Shown in pieces: positions 34,423 through 41,313 of a stretch of DNA of 52,489 nucleotides. Within the stretch, counting starts at the first letter, position 1. Every line of letters starts with the position of its first letter. Position numbers and translations under genes: made by a program. Source of the DNA: Acidobacteriota bacterium (GTDB lineage Bacteria; Acidobacteriota; Vicinamibacteria; Vicinamibacterales; UBA2999). Under the pieces are notes generated by a model. That model saw only the letters and a list, made by a program, of their open reading frames with translations. It was not told where the DNA came from and did not search any database. The stretch covers positions 1 through 52,489 of the forward strand of contig JAKFYH010000024.1 in the NCBI GenBank assembly GCA_021730945.1, written 5' to 3'.

Positions 34423-35153
34423 TGCCACTCCGCGTTGGATTCGATCTCGACGGCACCGTTGCTGACATGTACACGGCCCTGCACAAGGAAGCCCTGACGC
34501 TGTTTGGTGAAGAAGTGCTGGCGCAGTCCGACTACAAGAAGGCGCCCCCGAGCCCAGATGGCGCCGAGGCAGATACTGGCGAACCCGAGGACAGCACCGG
34601 CGCGCTCGCCATGGAGGAATTGCACCTCACGGCCCGCCAGCAGATGCAGCTGTGGGACCACGTCAAGAAGATCGAGAACTTCTGGACCACGCTACCCGAA
34701 CTGGAGCCGGGGATCATCGCGCGCATCGCCAAGACGGCGATGGAACGCCGGTGGGAGATCATCTTCCTGACGACCCGGCCGTCCACCGCGGGCGAGCTCA
34801 CCCAGTTGCAGTCGCAGCGTTGGCTCGATGCGCACGGGTTTCGCTATCCCAGCGTGATGGTGGTGCAACGCTCACGCGGCAAGATCGCCGATGCGCTGCA
34901 GCTCGACGCGTTCGTCGACGACCGTCCCGAGAACTGCCTCGACATTGCGGTGGAGTCGAAAGCGAAGGTCATCCTGGTCTGGCACGGCCACATGAAGGAT
35001 GTGCCGGCCGGCGCTCGCCGCCTCGGTGTCCGCCCGGTGCAGACAATATCGGAAGCGCTCGGCCTGCTCGAACAACTCGACGATGTTCGCAAGAAGCCCG
35101 GACTGCTGCGCTCCTTGAAGCGGGTACTCGGCCAGGAGCCGTCCGGCTCCTGA
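34422..35153 (+). CDS. HAD-superfamily hydrolase, 5'-nucleotidase (NT5C)-like
   Basis: A 243-aa HAD phosphatase. Motif I is FDLDGTVADMY at residues 7-17, motif II the TTR in FLTTRPS (about 126), and the Asp pair FVDDRPENC (about 165) is motif IV. The cap region and overall plan resemble the 5'(3')-deoxyribonucleotidase type. An acidic stretch (PSPDGAEADTGEPEDS, about 44-59) is unusual. The ATG overlaps the fcl stop (TAATG), so it is translated with fcl. The substrate is unknown; a sugar phosphate is possible given the neighbours. Confidence 0.75.
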   Translation: MPLRVGFDLDGTVADMYTALHKEALTLFGEEVLAQSDYKKAPPSPDGAEADTGEPEDSTGALAMEELHLTARQQMQLWDHVKKIENFWTTLPELEPGIIARIAKTAMERRWEIIFLTTRPSTAGELTQLQSQRWLDAHGFRYPSVMVVQRSRGKIADALQLDAFVDDRPENCLDIAVESKAKVILVWHGHMKDVPAGARRLGVRPVQTISEALGLLEQLDDVRKKPGLLRSLKRVLGQEPSGS

Positions 35154-35155
35154 AA

Positions 35156-35497
35156 TTACAGCAGGTCCCGAACCCCGCCGGGTTCTACAATCGTGAAGTC
35201 GTAGACCAGGGCGGCCGCGGCAGCCTCGAAGAAGCGCCGGCCCAAGTCCTGATGTTGAGGATGGTCTAGATAGACCCGCAAGTCTGCCTCGGAATCAAAC
35301 TCGAGGATGGCCGAGTACTCAAAATGCTCGGCCATTTGTGTCTCATAGGGCCGTCCGACCAGGATGCGGCGCCCGATGCGCACGCGCCTGATCTCGGCGA
35401 TGCTGGTGAAGGCGATGCGCATGGCGTCGAGCAGCGCTTCGCGCTCGGCCTCGCCGAGTGTGGACCGCGCCCTCAGCAATACGACGTGCGCGACCAT
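35156..35497 (-). CDS. Dabb-family (stress-responsive alpha/beta barrel) protein
   Basis: A 113-aa protein starting MVAHVVLLRAR. It has the pattern of Dabb dimeric ferredoxin-like barrels: an N-terminal beta strand with VxHVVL, a central SAILEFDSEADLRVYLDHPQHQDL and a C-terminal strand YDFTIVEPG. Members include enzymes and stress proteins, and the function here cannot be told. It converges on the HAD gene with a 2-nt gap. Upstream in-frame codons come from repeat G, so the start was set at MVAHVV. Confidence 0.75.
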   Translation of the reverse strand: MVAHVVLLRARSTLGEAEREALLDAMRIAFTSIAEIRRVRIGRRILVGRPYETQMAEHFEYSAILEFDSEADLRVYLDHPQHQDLGRRFFEAAAAALVYDFTIVEPGGVRDLL

Positions 35498-35501
35498 TAG
35501 A

Positions 35502-35530
35502 CCGGGATCCGGGATCCGGGATCCGGGATC
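35502..35530. repeat. GGATCC-type repeat G
   Basis: Three and a half copies of CCGGGATC with no core, filling the gap between the Dabb gene and the stop of the next minus-strand gene. Confidence 0.75.
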
Positions 35531-36638
35531 ACTTGTCGTCTCCCCCTTTACGTGGCTTGGCCGACCGCGAGCGGATGGCCTCCTTGAAGCGTCCCCACTT
35601 GGCCTTCTTCGCGTCCTTGTACTTCTGCTTGGGATCCTTGTGCTCGCCACCCGGGCGCCACTTGTCGTCGCGCTTGGCTTCAATGCCGAGCGACTTCTTG
35701 TACTCGGCCTTGGGCACCCATTTACGCTTGGGCGCGTCGGGATCACTCCTGGCGAAGCCGGCGTTGGGACCGCCCGGACGAGCATCCGCAGCGGGCGGCC
35801 GCCGGTCTTGCGAGGGTCGAGCCGTGGAGGCGCTCTTTGGCTTCCATTCGAGCTTGTCGGTCTTGCTCTGCGCCCGGGAGCCGCGCGTCATCCCATCATC
35901 AACCTTGGGTGTGTACGACTTTGGCCGGAATGACGCACGGGCTTGATCGCGCGCCGACCCCTTTGAAGGCTGCCACGACGGCTTGTCGTCGCGATCGGCG
36001 GCTGGACGGCGAGACGACGTCGAACCCTTCGGCTTCCACCCGGGTTTACCACCCGAAGCCTTGGCATAGGATGGCTTCTCGCCCCAGCCGGACGCATGAC
36101 CAGGCTCCCTCGGCTTGAACGTGCCCTTCGGCTTCCATTCCGGCTTGCGGTCGCTTCGCGCCTGACCAGAGGGTCTACGCTCCGACCTGTCCGCCGCCGT
36201 TGTTACGATGCCGGAAGCCTTGGCGAAGGAGGGACGATCGTCACGGTCGCCGAACGACTTGCGCGCAGCGCGGGGTTTGTCGTCGGACGGCGTGAACGAA
36301 CCCTTGGGTTTCCACTCGGGCTTGCTGTCCCGAGGTCCAGGGTCCGGGCGAAAAGCGCTCTTGTCCTTGGGTACCCATGCCGGCTTGGCGTCGGTGCGCG
36401 GATCCCGGACCCCAGGTCCCGAACCCCGGCTACCCTCGCGATCGCGTCCGCGGATGGACTCCTGGGCATCGTGGCGCGAGGCCCACAGCTTGCCATTCTG
36501 GAACCACTTCAGTTCAGCGGTGGGCTGCTTCTCCTTCAAGCGATTGAAGGTCGGCATGATGTCTTCGAGGGAACCGGCACGGAAGGCGGTCGGTTGGCCG
36601 TCAACGATGATCGTCCAATACACGTATCTAGGCGGCAC
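35529..36638 (-). CDS. Lys/Arg-rich repetitive protein of unknown function
   Basis: A 369-aa, strongly basic protein. Residues 1-55 look folded (YVYWTIIVDGQPTAFRAGS, DIMPTFNRLKEKQPTAELKWFQNGKLW). The rest is low-complexity, with at least eight variants of the motif KPEWKPKG and several RDDRPS words. Two copies of FAKASG or YAKASGG occur, and a segment encoded by GGATCC-type repeat H covers residues about 68-99. The tail KYKDAKKAKWGRFKEAIRSRSAKPRKGG resembles a nucleic-acid-binding tail; RNA or DNA binding is only a guess. The GTG start at 36638 is chosen because it leaves 18 nt to the divergent pgl start. Confidence 0.65.
   Translation of the reverse strand: MPPRYVYWTIIVDGQPTAFRAGSLEDIMPTFNRLKEKQPTAELKWFQNGKLWASRHDAQESIRGRDREGSRGSGPGVRDPRTDAKPAWVPKDKSAFRPDPGPRDSKPEWKPKGSFTPSDDKPRAARKSFGDRDDRPSFAKASGIVTTAADRSERRPSGQARSDRKPEWKPKGTFKPREPGHASGWGEKPSYAKASGGKPGWKPKGSTSSRRPAADRDDKPSWQPSKGSARDQARASFRPKSYTPKVDDGMTRGSRAQSKTDKLEWKPKSASTARPSQDRRPPAADARPGGPNAGFARSDPDAPKRKWVPKAEYKKSLGIEAKRDDKWRPGGEHKDPKQKYKDAKKAKWGRFKEAIRSRSAKPRKGGDDK
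36332..36437. repeat. GGATCC-type repeat H, inside the Lys/Arg-rich gene
   Basis: AGGTCCAGGGTCCGGGCG is followed by a degraded core (CGAAAAGCGCTCTTGT at 36349-36364), then, after about 30 bp, GCGCGGATCCCGGACCCCAG and GTCCCGAACCCCGG. It is read through as PGVRDPRTD and FRPDPGPRD. An in-frame, diverged full element. Confidence 0.68.
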
Positions 36639-36656
36639 AAAGTATCCTAGCTTGAA

Positions 36657-37361
36657 ATGGAGTTGGTGGTCGCCCGGATCGACGAGCTGCGCCCGCGGCT
36701 CACTGAGGCCTTCGAATCCTGGGCCCACGCAGATGTAGCGGTCACGCCGCAGTCGTGTGCGCTATCTGGTGGCGCCACCGCGTTGATCTTCCTTGGCGCC
36801 CTGCGAAACGCCAACGTCGACTGGTCGCGGATCGCGCTGTTCTGGGCCGACGAACGGGCCGTGCCGGCAGACGACCCGGAAAGCAACTACGGCGTGGCGG
36901 AGCGGATGCTGCTGGGGCCGCTCGGCGCCACGGCGCCGCAGGCGTTTCCGATGTCGTTCGACTTCGCGACGCCCGGCGCGACCAGCCTGGCCACGGCGGC
37001 GATGAAGTACGACGCGACCCTGGCCCGCGAGGTCAAGGGTTCGCTGGATCTCGCGCTGCTCGGTGTCGGGGAGGATGGCCATATCTGCTCGCTCTTCCCC
37101 GGCCACCGCGCCCTGATGGCAGACGACTCGCGGGTGGTCGCGGTCGAAGACGCGCCGAAGCCGCCGCCGCAGCGGCTGACGTTGTCACTGCCGTTTGTGC
37201 TCAGGACGAAGAAGATCTGGCTGATCGCGGTCGGTCCCCGAAAGCTGCCCGTCTTGCAGGCTGCGCTGTCGCGCACGCAACGGGCCACACCGCTGGACTT
37301 ACTCCTGCTCCAGGCCAAGGATGTGACGGTGTTTACGGACCAGGTGATTCGGAGGGTGTGA
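36657..37361 (+). CDS. pgl: 6-phosphogluconolactonase
   Basis: Hydrolyses 6-phosphogluconolactone in the pentose phosphate pathway. The 234-aa protein has LSGGATALIFLGAL near residue 38, WADERAVPADDPESNYGVAERMLL, and the signature LLGVGEDGHICSLFPGH with the conserved Asp and His. Length is normal. It diverges from the Lys/Arg-rich gene; no glucose-6-phosphate dehydrogenase gene is adjacent. Confidence 0.92.
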   Translation: MELVVARIDELRPRLTEAFESWAHADVAVTPQSCALSGGATALIFLGALRNANVDWSRIALFWADERAVPADDPESNYGVAERMLLGPLGATAPQAFPMSFDFATPGATSLATAAMKYDATLAREVKGSLDLALLGVGEDGHICSLFPGHRALMADDSRVVAVEDAPKPPPQRLTLSLPFVLRTKKIWLIAVGPRKLPVLQAALSRTQRATPLDLLLLQAKDVTVFTDQVIRRV

Positions 37362-37362
37362 A

Positions 37363-37409
37363 CCGGGACCCGGGATCCGGGATCCGGGATCCGGGATCCG
37401 GGATCCGGG
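37363..37409. repeat. GGATCC-type repeat I
   Basis: Five tandem copies of CCGGGATC after one diverged copy. It lies between the pgl stop and the stop of the four-helix-bundle gene. It faces repeat J in opposite orientation. Confidence 0.85.
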
Positions 37410-37411
37410 CA

Positions 37412-37783
37412 TCACGGCTGGTCTTCGCTCACTCCCAGCGAGGCAATCAGCTTGTTCAGCATCAGGCCCACTCGTGCGGCAAGTTCTCGTGTTGGTGCGA
37501 TCGACTCACGAGTTGCCAGGCCCAGCCGCACCGCGAGTTCAAGTTGAGTCTGCAGCTCCGCCTCCGATCCCCTCGCAACCCCGAGGTGATAGCAGTAGCT
37601 TCGCTGGCTCCGACAGTGACCCTCCGCGATGTTCGAAGGAATTGATACCGATGCCCTGCGGAGCTGAGACCTCAGGCCGAATGTCTCCGCTGGCGGAAAC
37701 CGCTCCGACAGCGCATAGACCCGCTCCACGAGCGTCATCGACACTTGCCACACTTCAAGGTCACGAAAGGATTTGATCTCCAT
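37412..37783 (-). CDS. Four-helix-bundle protein (S23/IVP family)
   Basis: A 123-aa protein starting MEIKSFRDLEVWQVSMTLVERVYAL, with SERFPPAETFGLRSQLRRASVSIPSNIAEGHCRSQ, the hallmark of the four-helix-bundle family first seen as an ORF in 23S rRNA intervening sequences and common in many genomes. Function is unknown, though the family often travels with repeats. It is flanked by inverted GGATCC-type repeats I and J. It lies on the minus strand downstream of the start of no obvious operon; the start is set at the conserved MEIKSF. Confidence 0.85.
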   Translation of the reverse strand: MEIKSFRDLEVWQVSMTLVERVYALSERFPPAETFGLRSQLRRASVSIPSNIAEGHCRSQRSYCYHLGVARGSEAELQTQLELAVRLGLATRESIAPTRELAARVGLMLNKLIASLGVSEDQP

Positions 37784-37904
37784 GCGCACGTGAGGGTGCA
37801 CGGTGGATGCCGTCAAGAATTGTTCGAGATCCGGAAGCCTCGAACCCGCGACATGGCCATTTCTGAGATCTGATGGAGCTCGAGTCGTGGCACTTTCTGA
37901 CATG

Positions 37905-37962
37905 CCCGGACCCCGGACCCCGGATCCCGGACCCCGGATCCCGGATCCCGGATCCCCGATCC
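37905..37962. repeat. GGATCC-type repeat J
   Basis: About seven copies of CCCGGATC or CCCCGGAC, the reverse orientation of repeat I, between the four-helix-bundle gene and the response-regulator stop codon. I and J enclose a 495-bp segment holding only that small gene. Confidence 0.83.
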
Positions 37963-39327
37963 CTACATCCTCTTCAGCTTCTCCACCAGAGTGGTTCGCT
38001 TCAACCCGAGCAGTCTCGCGGCGGCGCCACGGTTCTGCGCCGTTCTAAGCAGCGCGCGATCGATCAGGTCCTTCTCGATCTGGGCGATGAGTGCAGGCAG
38101 GTCGATTCCTGCTTCGGGCAGACCCAGCGACGGCGTGACCGACTCTTCTGCCGCGGCCTGCAAGTCGGGTGGCAAGTCGCCGACCTCAATCTGACTGCGG
38201 CCACCGAGCATGGCCATTGCGCGTTCGATGGCGTTTTCGAGTTGGCGGACGTTGCCCGGCCACGCGTGCGCCATCAAGCGGCGCATGGCTTCCTGCGACA
38301 CGGTCGGGATCCGGGGTCCGGCGTCCGGGTCGGAGAATTTCCGAACGAAGCTCTGCACCAGTGGCGGAATGTCGTCGGGCCGTTCGCGCAGCGGCGTGAG
38401 GTGCACGGCGATTACGTTCAACCGGTAGTAGAGGTCCTCGCGGAAGGTTCCCTCCTTCACCATCTTCAGGAGGTCGGCATTGGTGGCCGCGACAATCCGG
38501 ACATCAACCTTGATGGTGCGGTTCTCGCCGATGCGTTCGAATTCGCGCTCCTGCAGCACGCGCAACATCTTCATCTGCAGCGCCATCGGCATGGTGCCGA
38601 CCTCGTCCAGGAACAGCGTGCCCTTGTCGGCTTGCTCAAGCCGGCCCTGGCGCATGGCGACGGCGCCGGTGAAGGCGCCGCGCGCGTGGCCGAAGAGCTC
38701 GGCGTCGAGCAGCGTCTCAGGAATCGCACTGACGTTGATCGCGACGAACCGTTCGCGGTGGCGGGGACTGGTCTGGTGAACCGCGCGCGCCACCATCTCC
38801 TTGCCGGTGCCGGTCTCACCGCTAATCAGAATGGTCGCCGTGGTGGGCGCCACGGTCTCGATCAACTGGAACAGCGCGCGCATGGCGGCGCTCCTGCCGA
38901 CCATGGACCCCATGCCAAACCGCTCGTCAAGCTGCTGGTGGAGATAGGCGTTCTCGCTCTTGAGCCGCTTCTGCTCGAGCGCGTTGGTCAGCACGTGCAT
39001 CAGTTCGTCGAACTGAAACGGCTTCGCGATGAAGTCGGAGGCGCCGCGCTTGATGACGTCGACCGCGTCCTTCACGGTGCCGTAACCGGTGACGACAATG
39101 GCGACGATGCCCGGGTAGCGGGTGAGCGCGGCATCGATCACCTGGCGTCCGTCGACGCCCGGCAGGCGAAGGTCCGAGACGATGACGTCAAAGGCAAAGC
39201 CGTCGAGCGCGGTCAGCGCAGACTCGCCGTCCGCGGCCTGGACCACCTCGAAGCCGTGGTCGATAAGTCGTTCAGCTACAACACTTCGCAGCGATTCCTC
39301 ATCGTCTACGAGCAGGAGGTGGGGCAT
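37963..39327 (-). CDS. Sigma-54-dependent response regulator (NtrC/AtoC type)
   Basis: A 454-aa enhancer-binding activator. The receiver domain (1-120) has the phosphorylatable Asp in VSDLRLPGVDG and Lys in IAKPF. The AAA+ domain has Walker A GETGTGKE, the sigma-54 contact loop GAFTGA and Walker B GTLFLDEVG. The C-terminal Fis-type helix-turn-helix ends AARLLGLKRTTLVEKLKRM. Residues about 333-341 (FSDPDAGPRIP) come from GGATCC-type repeat K. A sigma-54-like promoter with upstream dyads lies 0.7 kb away before the sigma factor gene, a plausible target. The partner kinase may be the hybrid kinase downstream. Confidence 0.94.
   Translation of the reverse strand: MPHLLLVDDEESLRSVVAERLIDHGFEVVQAADGESALTALDGFAFDVIVSDLRLPGVDGRQVIDAALTRYPGIVAIVVTGYGTVKDAVDVIKRGASDFIAKPFQFDELMHVLTNALEQKRLKSENAYLHQQLDERFGMGSMVGRSAAMRALFQLIETVAPTTATILISGETGTGKEMVARAVHQTSPRHRERFVAINVSAIPETLLDAELFGHARGAFTGAVAMRQGRLEQADKGTLFLDEVGTMPMALQMKMLRVLQEREFERIGENRTIKVDVRIVAATNADLLKMVKEGTFREDLYYRLNVIAVHLTPLRERPDDIPPLVQSFVRKFSDPDAGPRIPTVSQEAMRRLMAHAWPGNVRQLENAIERAMAMLGGRSQIEVGDLPPDLQAAAEESVTPSLGLPEAGIDLPALIAQIEKDLIDRALLRTAQNRGAAARLLGLKRTTLVEKLKRM
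38304..38331. repeat. GGATCC-type repeat K, inside the response-regulator gene
   Basis: CGGGATCCGGGGTCCGGCGT followed by CCGGGT is read on the minus strand as DPDAGPRIP, at a variable point just before the C-terminal part of the AAA+ domain. A short copy, no core. Confidence 0.72.
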
Positions 39328-39426
39328 GGGTTGTCAGAATATTGACGGGGATGCACGCGGGTGTCAAGGCCTGCACGACTAATCTCAACTTGGCAGACTC
39401 CGATACACCCTTTGGAGGCAACCCCC

Positions 39427-39624
39427 GTGGAACGGCAAACAGTAAGCATCATGAAGGCATGCGAGATGGTCGGCGTCAGCCGGCGGACGATCTACAACTG
39501 GATCGCGGCAAACAAGGTTGAGTACTTGCGAACTGCTGGAGGCAGCATCCGCATCTTCGTCGACACCTTGTGGCGTGAACCGGATGGCACCAAGCATCCC
39601 AACAGCCCCGACGCGGTCGCGTAG
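39427..39624 (+). CDS. Small helix-turn-helix DNA-binding protein (excisionase/BldC-like)
   Basis: A 65-aa protein, RQTVSIMKACEMVGVSRRTIYNWIAANKVEYLRTAGGSIRIF, with the winged-helix fold of MerR/excisionase-type binding domains (HTH at about 8-27, wing at about 33-43). A GGAGG sequence 9-10 nt before the GTG favours this start. It diverges from the sigma-54 regulator. Such stand-alone domains act as developmental or stress regulators in some bacteria; the role here is unknown. Confidence 0.75.
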   Translation: MERQTVSIMKACEMVGVSRRTIYNWIAANKVEYLRTAGGSIRIFVDTLWREPDGTKHPNSPDAVA

Positions 39625-39658
39625 GCCGCCCAGCAGGGACGGCCTACGAGTGAAGACC

Positions 39659-39853
39659 ATGACATCCGTTGACTCGAAGGAGCTGTTGCACCGGCTCAAC
39701 AATCAGCTCGGCGTGATTCTCGCGCACGCCGAGTTGCTTGAGACCAAGGCCCAGGACGCCGCGCAAAAGGCGCGGGCGTCGCAGGTCGTGAGCGCCGCGC
39801 TCCAGGCGATGGCGGTATCGCGAGAGCTGCGCGAGACCGTCGCAGATCGGTAG
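39659..39853 (+). CDS. Orphan histidine-kinase dimerisation (DHp)-like domain protein
   Basis: A 64-aa protein, ELLHRLNNQLGVILAHAELLETKAQ, that resembles the H-box helix of histidine kinases (HxxNN followed by LGVILAHAELL) but has no ATP-binding domain. His14 is in the place of the phospho-accepting His. It could be a phosphotransfer or dimer-disrupting partner of the nearby two-component proteins. An in-frame GTG 9 nt upstream is an alternative start. It may be translated with the small HTH gene, 34 nt upstream. Confidence 0.6.
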   Translation: MTSVDSKELLHRLNNQLGVILAHAELLETKAQDAAQKARASQVVSAALQAMAVSRELRETVADR

Positions 39854-40014
39854 CGGCCGGCGCCCCTTGCCGGCCCCGCCCGTTCGGGCCGGCCGCCGCC
39901 GACTCGACCACCAAGGCACCCCCCAAGCAAGATCGTAAGTTCAGCCCCAAAATTAATTTCAGCGTCAAATATCAGACATCAACAGGCGAAGTTGCGTCAA
40001 TAATTTGGCGTCAC

Positions 40015-40036
40015 TGAGGTCATGCGGCTGACCTCA
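40015..40036. promoter_or_regulatory. Perfect dyad, candidate enhancer-binding site
   Basis: TGAGGTCA, a 6-bp spacer and TGACCTCA form an exact dyad centred about 144 bp before the predicted transcription start. This distance is typical of binding sites of sigma-54 activators. A second dyad (GTTGC, 5 bp, GCAAC) is at 40046-40060. Confidence 0.5.
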
Positions 40037-40142
40037 CATCCTTGCGTTGCACTGCGCAACCATGTGTAAGTATCAGACTTTACAGATAGTTAGGTCGCCT
40101 CAAGAGTGATGGTGCACACAGCTGCCGGCTGTTACACACCTC

Positions 40143-40158
40143 AGGCACACCATTTGCC
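40143..40158 (+). promoter_or_regulatory. Sigma-54 (-24/-12) type promoter
   Basis: AGGCACACCATTTGCC fits TGGCACNNNNNTTGCA closely. GG at 40144-40145 and GC at 40156-40157 have the required spacing. The start of transcription would be near 40169, leaving a 17-nt leader with ACGGAG before the ATG. Confidence 0.55.
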
Positions 40159-40185
40159 TTAGGTCAGGCAACGGAGATTCTTGAG

Positions 40186-41313
40186 ATGACCCCGATGACT
40201 GACAAAGCGAATCCGCGGGTAGAGGCCGGCATCCCTTTTGTGGAAGCTCTGGCCCGGCGCATGGCGGCGACCATGCCGCACTCGATCGACCTGAGCGATC
40301 TGGTGCAGGACGGCGTGATCGGCCTGATCGACGCGGCCCACCGCTTTGACGATTCACGCGGCATCAAGTTTGAGACCTTCGCCGAACGGCGCATCCGTGG
40401 CGCGATGATTGACGCGCTGCGCAAGGACGCCTGGCCACGCGGTGTCCGGCGGGTTCGGCGCGAACTGGAAGCCGCCCGCGAGAAGCTGCGCGCGTCACTG
40501 GGTCACGAGCCCTCGCTCGCGGACCTGGCCCAGGAGATCGGCTCCGACGAGAAGCGCCTGGGCAAGACCATCGTGCGGATCAACACCATTGAGTCGACTT
40601 CGCCGTTCTCGAGCGCCGAGAACGTGGACGAGTCGCAACTGCCCGCGGTGATGGTGCCCGCCGAGCCGGAGCGCCCCGACCTGCAGTACGAACGCGATGA
40701 GGTGAAGGGCCGCGTCCGCAACGCGATCGCCACGCTGCCACCGCGCGAGCAGCGCGTGATCGCGCTCTATTACTACAACGAAGCCACGATGAAGGATATC
40801 GGCTCGGAGCTGGGCGTGAACGAATCGCGGGTCTCGCAGTTGCACGCGCGCGCCATCAAGCGCCTGCGTGAAGCGCTGGGCGCCGAGACCACGCCGATCG
40901 CGGCGTCGGCTGCACTGCGCGAGGTGTTCGCGGCCTTCGAAGCCGGGAACGTCGTCGCCGCCGTCAAGTCGTCGCCGTTCACCGAGACCACCGGCGGCAA
41001 GTCGATGGCCAAGGCGTCGCTCCCCGCCGCCGCCGACCGTTACGGCGACCAGATCCGGGCCAGCGTCAGCGGGCCCGAGTCTGACACGCGCGTCTCACAC
41101 GCCGCGCAGCAACGCGCGGGGCTGGTGCTGGTGTCGCATCAGGACAGCGTATCGCGCGCGGCCCGCAGCAAGTCGCCCAGCCTGAAGGGCTTGGACAACC
41201 AGCGGCAAGCGGTCTCTTCGAGGAAGCGCTCAGCATCGGTGCCGGCGACGTCGCCGGTAACGAAAATGACGCGCCGCGCCAATGCCGGCGTGGCGGCGGC
41301 CATCGCGCGATAG
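40186..41313 (+). CDS. RNA polymerase sigma factor, FliA/WhiG/SigB-like, with long C-terminal tail
   Basis: An alternative sigma-70-family factor, 375 aa. Region 2 is DLVQDGVIGLIDAAHRFDDSRGIKFETFAERRIRGAMIDALRKDAWPR, characteristic of the FliA group. Region 3 follows, and region 4 is LPPREQRVIALYYYNEATMKDIGSELGVNESRVSQLHARAIKRLR, ending near residue 230. The remaining 145 residues are a low-complexity, Ser/Ala/Arg-rich tail not found in typical FliA. The last 58 codons overlap the convergent kinase gene. The tail may be real or a readthrough product of a lost stop. A sigma-54-like promoter precedes it, so it may be a middle tier in a sigma cascade. Confidence 0.88.
   Translation: MTPMTDKANPRVEAGIPFVEALARRMAATMPHSIDLSDLVQDGVIGLIDAAHRFDDSRGIKFETFAERRIRGAMIDALRKDAWPRGVRRVRRELEAAREKLRASLGHEPSLADLAQEIGSDEKRLGKTIVRINTIESTSPFSSAENVDESQLPAVMVPAEPERPDLQYERDEVKGRVRNAIATLPPREQRVIALYYYNEATMKDIGSELGVNESRVSQLHARAIKRLREALGAETTPIAASAALREVFAAFEAGNVVAAVKSSPFTETTGGKSMAKASLPAAADRYGDQIRASVSGPESDTRVSHAAQQRAGLVLVSHQDSVSRAARSKSPSLKGLDNQRQAVSSRKRSASVPATSPVTKMTRRANAGVAAAIAR

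Larger units (their letters stand above)
39854..40185. other. Regulatory gap before the FliA-type sigma gene
   Basis: 332 bp without a gene. The left part has GC palindromes (GCCGGCGCCCCTTGCCGGC and a TTCGGGCCGGCC run). An AT-rich stretch follows at about 39945-40010, then two dyads (40015-40036 and 40046-40060) and a sigma-54-like promoter at 40143-40158. It has the layout of an enhancer-dependent promoter. Confidence 0.55.

Noticed and set aside
37412-37783. Remnant of a 23S rRNA intervening sequence
   Set aside because: The protein is in the S23 family, but no rRNA sequence is found on either side.
40186-41313. Assigning the sigma factor as flagellar FliA
   Set aside because: The domain family fits, but no flagellar or chemotaxis gene is in the window, so only the family name is given.
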